Shown here one piece after another: positions 35,196 to 46,479 of a stretch of 64,000 bases of DNA. Where the stretch lies: NCBI GenBank assembly GCA_963662175.1, contig OY759225.1:1364001-1428000 (forward strand), in the 5' to 3' direction. The notes under the pieces are model-generated. The model ran no database searches and was not told the origin of the DNA. It was given only the letters and a program-made list of their open reading frames with translations. The number at the start of each line of letters is the position of its first letter. Within the stretch, counting starts at the first letter, position 1. The position numbers were made by a program, and so were the translations under genes. Source of the stretch: Aradus depressus (Eukaryota; Arthropoda; Insecta; Hemiptera; Aradidae).

Positions 35196-35740
35196 GGGGG
35201 GGGGGGGGGGGGGGGGGGGGCGAAATGTTCAAATGTTCAAGGGCAAAAAAGTAATCGGCAATGTACTTCCCCTGCTCGAATCATATGCAACGTCGTATAC
35301 GGGGGGGGGGGGGGGGGGGGGGGGGGGGAATGTTCAAGGGCAAAAAAGTAATCGGCAATGTACTTCCCCTGCTCGAATCATATGCAACGGCGTAGACTGG
35401 GAGGGGGGGGGGGGGGGGCGAAATGTTCAAGGCCAAAAAAGTAATCGGCAGTGTACTTCCCCTGCTCGAATCATATGCAACGGCGTAGACTGGGAGGGGG
35501 GGGGGGGGCGAAATGTTCAAGGGCAAAAAAGTAATCGGCAATGTACTTCCCCTGCTCGAATCATATGCAACGGCGTAGACTGGGAGGGGGGGGGGGCGAA
35601 ATGTTCAAGAGCAAAAAAGTAATCGGCAATGTACTTCCCCTGCTCGAATCATATGCAACGGCGTAGACTGGGAGGGGGGGGGGGGAATTTTCAAGGGCAA
35701 AAAAGTAATCGGCAATGTACTTCCCCTGTTCGAATCATTT
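35196..35740. repeat. Tandem array with long G tracts, 6 copies
   Basis: Units of about 75 bp (CGAAATGTTCAAGGGCAAAA, AAGTAATCGGCAATGTACTT, CCCCTGCTCGAATCATATGC, AACGGCGTAGAC) each preceded by a G tract. Tract lengths along the array are about 25, 28, 16, 13, 11 and 12. The TGTACTTCCCC...CGAAT part also occurs in dispersed repeat X. Confidence 0.95.
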
Positions 35741-36872
35741 CTATTCGCTCTCCCTCGAAAACCTCATCACTTCGGCCCGAATGAAAGACTAATCAGATGG
35801 AGGTGGTTGTGAAGGAAGCCACGGAAGGACAGTGACGGACGGGGATAGCAGAGTTTTTTCTTAAAAAAACCTCTTCTGGCATATTAATTTTGTTCAGAAC
35901 CTCTAGAAGACGCCTTACTAAGGCACGAAAGATATTTCCTTCCAACAGAATTCTCTCAGTTAATTTTCAGTTAACTTTCAAATTCAGTTTTCTAAATAAA
36001 CAATTTTGCAAAATGAACCATTTCCCCAGATATAACTTATAGGTGGGATCAAGAAAAATTCTGATCAGGAAATATTTCAAAAGCTTTCCTTATAAAGAAC
36101 GAAGACAAAAAAAAAACGCGAAGAATAACAAACCTTGAAGCGAGAAGAGTGAAATATGATGGCTGTGGCTGTATAACATATACCAATGAAATTAGCATAC
36201 ATACATGCTGTGACCCCCAGCAGTCGATGAGTCAGAGAGTGGGAGGCTGACTAATGTATACGCTAATTTCAGCAAACATCAGGCCCTGTGATAATGGACT
36301 TGGCAAATACATGTTTTCGTCATCATATTCAAAACCAAATTGGATCGATAACACATCCCATAAATGTCTTGGAATAAATGTGCATAAGTTAATATACAGA
36401 AATAAATAAAAAACAGAGGTAATAACTAAACACAAGAAAAATAATAATAATAATAACATTAGAAATATAATTCATAAAACATGCTAATAATGGGGCTTGC
36501 TAGATTTAGTGAACAGAGTAATGAAAAACATTCTTAAAATTGAACAATATAGTAATAATTGTTTGAACGAATAGTTAATAAATAAATAACCCAAACATTT
36601 ATAATGAAGTTAAAGTATAAACAATACTAGAAATAAAAACATAATGGAAGAACGCAAAGAGTAAATGAATCTTTAAATAATATACATTAGTAATAAAGGC
36701 AACAAGAAAAGATGAGATGAAAAAATAACGGAGGGAACAATTATAATAACAGATCTTTATCTTGAATTATTGTTTTTGTTTTTACCTTGAATTTTATTTC
36801 AATTAAATTTTTTTTTTTATAATTAAACCTGGGAGGTACCTATAATGTTACAAATTATTTAGCATTATAATA

Positions 36873-37079
36873 ATAATTGAAGACACGAGTGGATGAAAGT
36901 GTTATGCACATAATTTAAGTAATAGACTGGGTTAAGATGAGATGGAAAAGGTTTGTTGAGAGAGTTAAGTACCATCGATATTAATATTTTAAACAAATCG
37001 CACCCCCGCTTTTTCTTCGAATTTCACGATATTTTATTATTGTTACATAACACCTTCATCCACTCGTGTCTTCAATTAT
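36873..37079. repeat. Inverted repeat with 32-bp arms
   Basis: ATAATTGAAGACACGAGTGG with ATGAAAGTGTTA (36873-36904) pairs with TAACACCTTCATCCACTCGT with GTCTTCAATTAT (37048-37079), one mismatch. The 143-bp interior includes an open frame (36953 on) without recognisable features. Confidence 0.75.
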
Positions 37080-37748
37080 ATGTACAAAAAAGGCAAAGTT
37101 CATTATATCAAAAATTATTAAGAACTATGACAGACATGATTTTTTTTCTTAATGTTTGCTCTCAGGCAGTTGGAAAATACGAAATTCCGATGAAAATTAA
37201 TCATCGAATTGCCGACCGATTACATAAATTCTCTCACACTATACCTATGTAGTTGGGGAAGTATGTTTATGCTATTTATTCTAGTTATATGAAAAAAAAA
37301 AAAAAAATTACACTATAAAAGAATTTCATATTATTTCTTTACATTTTTTATGATGTAAAAATCTTCACGTTATTACCTAAGATGTTTTTACTTCTCTAAA
37401 GGAATGTGTGGAATGGAACGGTATAAGTTACCATGAGATTACACCGTGCATAATACCTTATCATAATGTTCAAACAATACCAAGTACGAAAAATAAACAA
37501 AAATTGTTATTGTTAAATTCTAAAGAACGAGAGAGAAAATATTCTAATTGTAAGATAAGATGAGGTCGCTTAACCAGAAAAAAATATATATTACACATAT
37601 TCTGAGTACATGTAATTTAAAGGTATTTTGCCAACATCACTGTCCTTAAATAAGTACAGATAAAAAAAAAAAAATAGTTTATATAAATATAAAGATATAA
37701 TAAAATAATAATGTATGTTTATAATTTAAAAAAAAAACATTCAGGCGT

Positions 37749-37893
37749 AGTCAAGGTCCACGTCTTTGCGCCGTTTTTTGCATTTGCTCAGCACTAGACT
37801 TTTTAGGTTTTTTAAATTCCTTTTGATGCGAGCTTTCCTCTGATTTGCGTTTTCTGTAATTCCGCGCATATTTACGATTCATATGAGACGACA
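37749..37893 (-). CDS. Short basic open frame, unrecognised
   Basis: Minus-strand frame starting MSSHMNRKYARNYRKRKSEE and ending QMQKTAQRRGP, 47 residues, stop at 37749-37751. The Lys/Arg-rich start resembles the N-terminal leader of some hAT-type transposase or zf-TTF proteins, which would make it an exon or remnant of a transposon. It could equally be chance. No zinc-finger residues follow. Confidence 0.2.
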
Positions 37894-38295
37894 TCTTTAT
37901 TTTTTTTGCAATTTTCAATTTAATACCGACTTTTACATATATTTCAGCGAATATTTTTATTGTTTCACTTTGAATTCTAGTAGTGCTCCTCAAGCTCTTT
38001 ACAATGACACCCGAATCAACGTCCTATCTAAACGCGTTATCACGCTACACTAATTTCTAATTTTACACAACACTAATTCGCAACAATCATCCGCCGGCGT
38101 CCACACTAGCCCGATAACGTCACAGGCAAAACAAACACTGCACAACAAACACGTACAGACATGCTCTATCCGTTGTGACCTCAACTGTTGTTATCGCATT
38201 ATTAGTCTCGTAGTTATTATCGATTGAAATCTGACTGTATTTTGTAGCACAAGAAAGTTTGACCACTGTGCTTAACGAGCGAATAGACGTTTTCA

Positions 38296-38430
38296 TGTCA
38301 AAATTTGAGTGAGTTTTGTTTCGTGGATGGAGCTCCCCTCCCGGGGTCATGGATGTCGTGAATAAGTGGATGATAACACAGTGGCATTGGCTAATATGCA
38401 ACGTACAAAAGGACAAAAAAATTAAAAAGC
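38296..38430 (+). mobile_element. SINE family B, 5'-truncated
   Basis: GAGTGAGTTTTGTTTCGTGG, GGGGTCATGGATGTCGTGAA and TGGCTAATATGCAACGTACA match the family B body; it ends in an A-rich tail. Confidence 0.75.
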
Positions 38431-38619
38431 AATAAAAATTGTATTTATTAATATTATAGATTTTGCATTCACTTACTCAATATTATTATTTTTTAATAAT
38501 TATATTATGCATCTATTTGTGTTTGAATTGTTAACGGAAATTGTTGTAAGAATGTGGCTCCCCTCTACAGTACAGATCAGGACAATACGGGTTATGTCAA
38601 TATTATTGTTTTGATTTTG

Positions 38620-39245
38620 TTCTAGTTTATCTTAAAGGTGCGTATTGTTTATGTAAACCCTAGAAAAATGAGTTAACTCTTCTAATTTCCTGTTTTGTTT
38701 TTTGTTTGTTTTGTACTTGCAACTTGGACAGAAAGGACAAACACTCTGCAGGTTGCTATTGTAAACTTTATGTTTGTGTATGGATCTATCATACAAATTT
38801 AAGGTCACTTCAAATAGACATCTCATCTCAAATTATGAAAGTATTGAGTGTTCTTATTTTTCTTCGAGAAGAAGTTAAATTTATTGAAAATGTTCTGTCC
38901 GTTTTTACATAAACGTATTTTTCAATAAATTATAACATTAAATATGCACTAAATTCGAGTTCGCTAAATTTAAGGAGATTTCTGATAATGTTATATTTTT
39001 TTGTTGCAGCTCTTTTTCTCCCACTTTATATCGAGGTTACTACAAAGAGTTTTTGGGGATCAAAAAATCCAATTGACGAGATGTTTGACACGAAAAAATA
39101 AGATCTCGTTGGAAACTGATACGAAGATAGAACTTCATATCTAAGAACTTCCCAAAACATCGTATAGAAAAAGACACTTCCTGAAGATTTATAAAAAAAT
39201 ATTATCTTAATTTTAATTAAATTAAATTAAATAAATTTGCGGGTT
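38620..39245 (+). repeat. Degenerate repeat family P relative
   Basis: The 3' part (ATCTAAGAACTTCCCAAAAC, ATCGTATAGAAAAAGACACT, ATTATCTTAATTTT) is a decayed version of the 32740-32850 segment. The upstream part (38715-38910) has an open frame without recognised features. Confidence 0.45.
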
Positions 39246-39385
39246 CGAATCCCGTCCGGGAGTGAGTTTTATTTCATAGATAGAACTCCCTCCTGGGGCC
39301 ATGGATGTCTTAAGTAACTAGTAAATCACAGTGACATGGCTAATATGCATCGTACATAAGGCCAAAAAAAAAAAAAAAAAAAAAA
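39236..39385 (+). mobile_element. SINE family B, head-truncated
   Basis: Starts at the B box (GCGGGTTCGAATCCCG), continues with GTCCGGGAGTGAGTTTTATT, GGGGCCATGGATGTCTTAAG and ATGGCTAATATGCATCGTAC, and ends in about 20 A. Confidence 0.85.
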
Positions 39386-41239
39386 TTTAATTAAAAACTG
39401 TATTTATTAGAATACTGTATTTATTAGAATTATTATTTTTGATAAATAAACAGCAGAACGTTTCATGCAATGTATGTTCTTTTCTCCCAACAAATGATCT
39501 GATTCACCATCCTTAAGGTTAAATGTCCCTGTTTTAGTTCTCAGCTCGGCCACCACGTTGTGCTCTAAATTTAATGAAAATTATTAAAGGTATTTTGGCT
39601 AAACGGTCTAACTTTTTTTGATTTTTTTTTCCTTTGTGCTCGATAGTGTAGAATTACTAGACACTCCGTTTTTTTTTTTTAAATTTTAAATTCCGAATAA
39701 AATGTTTTTATTAATTTTTTTTTCCTTTTTTTAAAAAATTGCAGGTCGGGCGATGAAAATAGACGGTTTGAAGAGTTCAAATCATTTTTCAGAATCGAAA
39801 TTGGATGAACAGATGAATTGGAAACAGAAAAATACGAAATATGTACTGGGGGTTCGGGCGCGGGGCGGATTGAACACAATATTTTCCCAGTATTTCTAGG
39901 TCATTCTGTACAATCACCACTCGTAAATTCTCTCACTAAGTAAGAAATTCATACCTATTTTTTTCCCTACAATCAACACTAAAATATTTTGGTGATTCTA
40001 GAAACCACCGTCACTTTTTCACAGTCACGAATTTCACAAATTCAATAACATTTAAATTCTTATAATGTATCCTATTACCCATGTAATAGTTTAATTGAAA
40101 AAAATAGTATTATTATTATTATTTGTTTGTTAATAGCCCACTGATGTGAGGTAATAAGTCGGGCCAAGCAGGCATTATACAGAGAAGTGATTCATCCTCT
40201 CATTTGTGAATCACTATTCATCACTCTTGAGTTAGTCATTCATTGAGAAGATCACTCATTACTAACACGGGTAGTCTACTAAAGTCACTGTTAGTCTTAC
40301 TACCAACCCAACGGTGATTAGTGACGCTCACTTTCACTTATATAAACTGTATTATACTTCCTCAGCTAGAACAGTACCGAGTATAGGGGAAGTTATGAAA
40401 TAGGTGATTATTATGACTCAAGCCCAGGCTTTATCTACTAAAAAAAAAAGGGATGACATTAGTTAATTTTGAGGAAAATTGACCAACGGAAGGGGGAGAA
40501 CGCATACACGTTTAAGAGAAAGACTAATGAGAAGGATAGGCTGATCAGATGAGCGAAAGTCCTCCCCTAGTTCCTCACACCCCTTCTAACTATCTCTCGT
40601 CTCTTTCGCTATTCGAAAATGTTATTTATCTGAATTATTTCTAACAAAGTGACAAAAATATTAAGATTGAAAAAATGAAATAAGGGTTCCTTTCAACAAT
40701 TTTGGATTTACTCCAGACATCAGTTTTATTTATTTTTTAAATATTTAAAAAAATATTCTCGTCATGTACTCCAAGAGCCCTTCAATTTTATATCTTTACT
40801 ATGCACTAAAATATTTATATTTTCGCGAAGATGTTTCTAGAACCGGTTACTTTGCTCTGTTCATTGCCGACACTAAGAAACAAATAGATTCCGAGTTTCA
40901 GGTGGCTACCATATTGTATGGGAGCTAGAGGCTTCCCACAAACAAACATACAATCGAATCCATAAGGTTTCTTTTTTTGTCTTTAATCTAAAAAACGCTA
41001 AAAGTGGCTGACATTTTATAGGAAAGTTGATAGGTCAAATCCTCATAATCATAAGAGAAAGTGATATGAAAAGTTATGGATCGAGTGAGTCAAGCCAGAT
41101 GACAAGCAACATGTAACCTGACAAGTGACACGTTCAAGGATTTCAGTTCAACCACCAAACTTGCAACAAAATGTCTTCACTGAACTCACAAAGAAAGTGA
41201 AGCTCTATTTTCAGAAAATTTCTAGATTCGCTTTTATGC

Positions 41240-41480
41240 ACTGTAAGCAGTGGTTCTTAAACTTTTTGAACTTATGACTCATCCCAACCCCTCAAGATCC
41301 CGGCCTAAACCTTAAGCTGAGTTTATGTTTTGTAAGCTCTGGATTCACTGAAACGGACACAAACATGTACATAACATAAAAATCCCGATAACTGCCGAAG
41401 TAATGAATATATTGACACAAAATTAAATATCCAAAACTCCATAAGGACGACAATTGCATATTTTCAACGAAATCGGCCAA
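41240..41480. repeat. Dispersed repeat X fragment
   Basis: ATCCCGATAACTGCCGAAGT, ATGAATATATTGACACAAAA and TTTTCAACGAAATCGGCCAA match X modules in forward order. Confidence 0.45.
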
Positions 41481-41494
41481 AGTGAAGTAAAGTT

Positions 41495-42000
41495 CAACTC
41501 AGATGGGTGCTAGGGCACCAGGGCATCGAAAGGGCTGATCAACCGGCCCAACAGGAGCTCATAGAGAACCTATAGGACCGGAACCCTTCTACGAAATCTC
41601 TAAGAGCACCGCAAGGGCGGTAACAAAAAGTTGGCTGACCAGGAAACACATCCAGTTCTCGAGAGGGGTCCCAAAGCAAAGACATTCAAAACTCTTTGTA
41701 GCCTCAGAGAAAAGGAGCCGAGATCTCCTGAATATGAGCAGAATGGATCTAAGAGCTATGACAGGGCTGATTACAGGACACTGTCATATGAACAAACACC
41801 TATACAATATGGGCATCGCTAGAAGCCCTCTGTGCAGGAAATTTGGCGAGGAAAATCCGGTTCATAGTCTAAGCCGGTGCGGGGCACTAGAAAGCAGAAG
41901 ATTTCACTGCTTCGGATCTGCCATAACGGAACCGAAGCAGGTAATGGAAGGAACCTGCAGAAGAATCCTGGACTTTATTAAAGATATATATATGTATTAT
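41495..42000 (+). pseudogene. Jockey-like LINE, RNase H and C-terminal remnant
   Basis: A frame-broken translation shows RWVLGHQGIERADQPAQQEL (compare the RNase H motif WVPGHSGxxGNExADELA), then SWLTRKHIQF, and a longer piece MSRMDLRAMTGLITGHCHMN, KHLYNMGIARSPLCRKFGEE, NPVHSLSRCGALESRRF and MEGTCRRILDFIKDI. This order (RNase H, LTGHCxxxxHLYxMG, a C-x2-C-type cluster) is typical of Jockey-group retrotransposons. Stops and frameshifts are frequent, so an old dead copy. Confidence 0.8.
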
Positions 42001-42714
42001 AAAGATAGGGACCAACACACACAGGGCATACAATAGGCCTACTCTGGCGGCGGTGCACAGTCGGGGGGGGAGGGGTCAACTCGAAACTGTAATAACTGTC
42101 GATGTAACGAATTTATCAACACATAGTATGAGGATTCAAGAAGTCCCTGAATAAGACAACTGTTTATTTTCAATCAAAGCTGTACTTATGTTGGTTTCAG
42201 AGAGAGAGCGAACACTCAGATGTAGAAGTACTATGTTGGTGACATCACCGACCACTTTCAAGACTCTCTTCGCCTCGGATATAACGTAACCGGCACGTGG
42301 TATACATTTTCCAGAATCGTATTTTCGGAGGTATACAATTTTTCCGACAACATTACTCATACTTGACGAAACAAAACCAGAGTTCTTTAGCAAGGCTGAT
42401 AAGCTGTAGAACTGTCAGATACTGGACCGATAACACCCGGAAACAATAACATCCTGACAGCACCCTTCACTGTTTAGTTCTGAAGGTTCGAAGGTCAGTA
42501 ACTATAATTTATCTCTGTTACAACTTTAAAAGAAGGTTACTACTTAACACTATCAAGTAAGAAAATATTAAATAACAAAACATATTTCACCTAATAAAAT
42601 CAATAATATTCCATCTAATGAACTGTGTAAGCCTCAGAGAACTATTTATTTATTTAATTTTTACATTGAAAAGCTAATAAGTTGGTATTAGTTAATTAAT
42701 TTCTTTACTTCCCC

Positions 42715-43260
42715 AACTATACAAAGTATAGGGGAAGTTAGGTATGTAATCGGTCGAAAATTCGATGCGGAGTTTTCAACGGAATTCCGACATCCAGATT
42801 CCAAATATGAAAAAACAAATTCTGTACGTCTGAGAACACGATAACTTCCGATAGAATGAATGAATCGAAACCAAATTTTATATGTGAATTTAGAACCCTC
42901 TAACGACGACACATTGATTTTCAGCCAAATTGGCCAAATGGGAGGGGGGATTAGTTGGAAGGCTTAACACAAAAACTCTAATAACTGTCATTATCATGTG
43001 ATGAATGTATCAACATGAAATCTCATGTTTGAAGTCAAAATCCAATGAGGTTCATAACCTGTCGAATTCAGTGAAATCGGCCGAAGGAAAAGGGGGTTCA
43101 GTGGAGGGGGCTCATTTCAAAAATCCTAATAACTACCGATGTGATGAGTTTATCAACACAAAATTTAGTATGAGAATTTAGTAGCCTCTATGTAAGTCAA
43201 CTATTGAATATTAGCTCAAACGGTCGACTGGTTTTGGAGGGGGAGCGAAAAGAACTTTTC
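42715..43260 (+). repeat. Dispersed repeat X, longest copy
   Basis: Starts with ACTATACAAAGTATAGGGGA and GTAATCGGTCGAAAATTCGA, followed by three modules of about 120-150 bp. Each module runs roughly: AATAACTnCCGATnTnATGA, TTTATCAACACAAAATTT, a description-like AGTAAGACnnCTATTGATTT block, CAGCCAAATTGGCC and a G-rich purine tract. No coding potential. The modular structure recalls 56079-56460 inside the Helitron. Confidence 0.6.
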
Positions 43261-44099
43261 GCTCGGAAATTTACAAGTGAAGTGGAGACGGAGCTCCGGA
43301 GAGTTGAAGACAACAGAACCTGCAAGAGGTGGTTGACGTAGGCTAGGCCTTTACTTGGACAGCCACCCCCAGAAAAAGTGTTTAAATTATCTTTCTAATC
43401 GGCTTGGCACACCTTGTCGAGATAATGATAATAAATGACGTGGTTTTTCTTATCAAAGCAATTGTTATTGTACTTTTGAAAAGAGAACAAGGTCACTGAT
43501 AGTGCATATTGTTATACCCCCAACTACTGGTAGGAAGGTTCAAGTTCGGCTATTGTGGTAAATGGATAAATTCAACAGTAGACTGAAATTCGTTGCATAT
43601 TACATATGTACCAACTAGAGGGAAGAAGGATGGGGTCCTCATTTCACCACATTTAGGGAAGGGTAGCAACTTACAGATAGCCAGTGTCCCAACACCTCTC
43701 TAGGACGAGGCCTCAGAATGCCCTCATGTTTTTTTTGTTTTTTTTTCTTTTTTTATTATTCTACAATCTGTACAAAATATACAATGGGTAGAAGTGAATA
43801 GGAAATAAAAATGTACAATTGATGGTAGAAGCCAGCCAGTGCTGACACTCCCTTAGACAGTCTTGTTATTTATTCAAAGAAGATCGCGAGGCCAGCGTCG
43901 TCTTAGGCGGAGTGGAGGGTTGTCGGGATGGGACTGAGAGGGCCCTGTACAAAGTTAACTGGTTTGCGAGATATAAAAACGAAAGCATGGCGGCTTTCTA
44001 AACTCCTCATACTACACTATTCGTAGAAAATAGAAAACAAAATCAATCGACACTCAATTTTATATATAAAAAAAAAAAGAAAAAGTACGTCTTAAAAAA

Positions 44100-44190
44100 A
44101 TTACCTATCTATTTCACAAAATATATATAATATAATGGGGAGTAGTTTCGTTATTGCTACCATCTTGAGCCGCGACTTAACAGATACTTA
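44100..44190. repeat. Foldback F1 half-copy
   Basis: CTATTTCACAAAATATATAT, then GGAGTAGTTTCGTTATTGCT and ACCATCTTGAGCCGCGAC. On minus: CTCAAGA, T, GGTA with GCAA loop, TAAC, GAAAC; the core G is changed. The other end (TTTCACAATATCTCTGTATAAA, 44800-44821) lies beyond the minisatellite. Confidence 0.6.
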
Positions 44191-44227
44191 GTGGAAGTTC
44201 AACAAGTTTACTACGAACTACGAACTG

Positions 44228-44507
44228 TCCCTTCTCCAGCCCCTACCGGGTTTTTACCCTGTCCCTTCTCCAGCCCCTACCGGGTTTTTACCCTGTCCCT
44301 TCTCCAGCCCCTACCGGGTTTTTACCCTGTCCCTTCTCCAGCCCCTACCGGGTTTTTACCCTGTCCCTTCTCCAGCCCCTACCGGGTTTTTACCCTGTCC
44401 CTTCTCCAGCCCCTACCGGGTTTTTACCCTGTCCCTTCTCCAGCCCTTACCGGGTTTTTACCCTGTCCCTTCTCCAGCCCCTACCGGGTTTCTACCCTGT
44501 CCCTTTC
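44228..44507. repeat. 34-bp minisatellite, 8 copies
   Basis: Units contain CCCTTCTCCAGCCCCTACCG and GGTTTTTACCCTGT; only two substitutions across the array. Because 34 is not a multiple of three and no frame contains a stop, all forward frames are open, giving an apparent repeat protein (44191-44520) that is probably not real. It lies inside what seems a split F1 copy. Confidence 0.95.
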
Positions 44508-45026
44508 TCCTGTACAGTAAATAAAGTCTTAAAAACATGGAAAACTTTTAAAATAAAAATTTGGTCTCAAATTGAAATCTTAATAATAAAAGAAAAATTT
44601 GAAATAGTACCAGTCCTGATTAATATACAAATATATATGTATATAAGAAATAAATCAAAGATATAATAAATATATGAATAAAAATACACAGTTTTGAGGA
44701 GGTAAGTACGTATACACAGAGACTGGAGGATGATATTAATGGCGATAAAAGGGGTGAATATTTGAGATAGGTCTGAGCGTTCATTCAATTTCCTTTCTGT
44801 TTCACAATATCTCTGTATAAAATGTTAAGTATCACTATTAATTAAGTGTTAAGTCCTATGACATTTTGTCACATCTGCAATAATTTCAAAGCTATTAGCA
44901 AACAATCATGAAATGGTCAATTTTGAGGCAAAATGTGCGGCGCTCTGCGTAACTCTGTCAAGCCAGAGTTTCTCCGGTAAATCACCCGGACAACGAGATA
45001 TTTAGAAAAACTGTGGATGTACTTAC

Positions 45027-45196
45027 ATCATTGACTCTAGTTGCTTCCCAATACCCTTGTCTTCGCAGACCCTCTCCGGAGGCAGTCCCTCCAGGATAGA
45101 GTTGGCTTTAGCGTTGTACTGGCCCAAGATGCCCCGGTAGTGGCTGTAGACCATACTCCGGAGACGAGGGTCTGTCATATCTATCTTACTTGCCAT
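45027..45196 (-). CDS. Exon 1: conserved N-terminus of the scaffold gene
   Basis: Encodes 56 full codons plus two bases, starting MASKIDMTDPRLRSMV and continuing through a YSHYRGILGQYN segment to a region ending KQLESM. The donor is a perfect GTAAGT (minus strand, 45026-45021), leaving phase 2. The ATG at 45196 is chosen because residues from here look protein-like. The frame stays open upstream to another ATG at 45262, but that stretch is Gly/Val-rich and reads like untranslated sequence. A possible acceptor (CTTCAG) lies just upstream near 45208, so this could be a second exon with a non-coding leader exon outside. The segment is rich in hydrophobic and aromatic residues and is probably a short folded or helical module. 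I do not recognise a named domain. Confidence 0.72.
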
Positions 45197-45680
45197 CCTA
45201 ACAGCGACTGAAGGTAGTCCGTCCTCTTTGACTCCAACCCCCTCCCCACTCGCACCAGTCACACTGCATTACGTCACTCGGTGACGACGGAGCCGGACAG
45301 TCTCCACACTTGATAATGTCCAGGAAACATTGTCTGGTCCTGACGCCATCCTGGCGCCCTCGCTCCCCACCCTCCCTTATTTCTATAAAACGAGAAAAAA
45401 AACAAAAAAACATTGTTGATGCTGATGGCTACCGTCTTATGAAAGCATTGCATTTTTTAATAGCTAACAACTACAGTTATAGTCCCCAATTTTAATGAAA
45501 ATGACTGGAAGAGTGCAATTTGGAGGCGGGTCTGTTTTGATGTGAGGAGCGATATATTTACAAGCAAGGACCTCCACATCTTCAACTAGGCATCAATGAA
45601 CACTGAATTGTACATAAGAGAAATCTTACAATGTTATTGAAAACTGACATTATTGCAGAGATATTGTGAAATAATTCAAA

Positions 45681-45897
45681 TGAACTTCAATGAATTAAAA
45701 CTCGTTTATTTGTGGTATTGTCAAATTTCACAGAATATATATACATGGGAGTACTTTCGATATTTCTACCATCCTCAGCCAAAAGTATAACAGATAAGAC
45801 TCAAAGTCTTACCGTACTCCCATGTATATATATTCTGTGAAATTTGACAATACCACAAATAAACTAGTTTTATTTCATTCAAGTTCATTACAATGTT
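45681..45897. repeat. Foldback repeat, family F1 (third copy)
   Basis: Arms share TGAACTTCAATGAATT-like ends, CGTTTATTTGTGGTATTGTC and ACATGGGAGTAC. Minus strand core: CTGAGGA, T, GGTA with GAAA loop, TATC, GAAA (about 45777-45754). Very close to the copy at 5295-5493, including the flank ACATTATTGCAGAGATATTG. Confidence 0.85.
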
Positions 45898-45939
45898 ATG
45901 CTAATACTTCATAACGCGAAACCCCATGTCACTGCGTGT

Positions 45940-46175
45940 GTTACGCAGTACCTACAAGAAGTCGGTATTCGAACCCTCAGGTGGCCAGCTCGAAGTCCGG
46001 ACTCAAGTCACTTAAGAGGTGCTCGATCGTGTTTAAACACGAGCTTGGACGACATTTGAGGAGACGTCATGACTCTCCCAGCAGCTTAACAGAGCTAAGA
46101 ATTTCTCTGGTAGACACCTGGGAGGACATACTCCAGGACGCCCTAGGCTAGAAGTTGTTCAGACCAGAGGTGGTA
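45940..46175 (+). pseudogene. Tc1-like transposase C-terminal remnant
   Basis: One frame gives RWPARSPDSSHLRGARSCLN. After a frameshift the next gives ELGRHLRRRHDSPSSLTELR and ISLVDTWEDILQDALG. Together they follow the Tc1 pattern WPARSPDLNPIEHxWDELGRxLRRR...LxxxLxxEWxxI. The catalytic Glu region is damaged. Inserted next to a foldback repeat. Confidence 0.75.
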
Positions 46176-46479
46176 CAATAAAGTACTGGAAACAAATTTC
46201 CTATGAAAATGTAAAGACATAAGCAACATTTTTTTTTTTTTTTAAATTTTGATTGTGTTTTTTTTCATTAATTTTATTAAAAAATAAATGTCTTGAGTTT
46301 TCCAAGCATTTTGATTTTTCTTTTCTAATTCCCTATGAAATTTGCTCACAATATTTGATTTAAAAAAAACAGAATTACAACAAAAAATTAAATTTTCAGA
46401 GTTTGCCGGTTTTTTTTGTGGAGCAATATAATATAAAACATATTACAGATTTCTCATTGTTCTGTGTTTCTATGAAGAA

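Larger units (their letters stand above)
26520..45026. other. Intron 1 (18.5 kb)
   Basis: Intron between exons 1 and 2, filled mainly with repeats listed separately. Stretches with nothing recognisable include about 33080-33780, 35750-36870, 37260-38280 and 43270-44090. Additional or alternative exons of the gene could lie here; none was supported by both coding signal and splice phase. Confidence 0.5.
1851..45196 (-). other. Nine-exon host gene, proline-rich/acidic cytoskeletal scaffold candidate
   Basis: Gene-level entry. Coding exons in order: 45196-45027, 26519-26458, 23355-23285, 17863-17700, 12481-11806, 10533-9989, 8203-8082, 7815-7744, 3997-1851. Every intron begins GT and ends AG on the minus strand, and the phases (2,1,0,2,0,2,1,1) match at every junction, so the joined 4029 nt read through without a stop to TAG at 1851. 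Predicted product 1342 residues. Regions: conserved N-terminus (1-57), basic block (about 102-156), Pro-rich (156-381), Gln/Pro/Tyr repeats (382-563), ZASP-like motif (584-601), acidic Ser/Glu-rich region (about 700-1150) and conserved C-terminal helix (from about 1201). No PDZ, LIM or signal peptide is seen. I infer an actin/Z-disc scaffold, perhaps the counterpart of Drosophila CG1674 or a Zasp-like protein; that link rests on recollection of motifs. Further exons or alternative first exons within the 18.5-kb intron 1 cannot be excluded. Confidence 0.75.

Noticed and set aside
35233..35622. 129-codon Gly-rich repeat protein
   Set aside because: Translation of G tracts and repeat units; frame depends on homopolymer length.
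36953..37252. 99-codon open frame within an inverted repeat
   Set aside because: No recognisable motif, typical of AT-rich chance frames; the repeat itself is reported instead.
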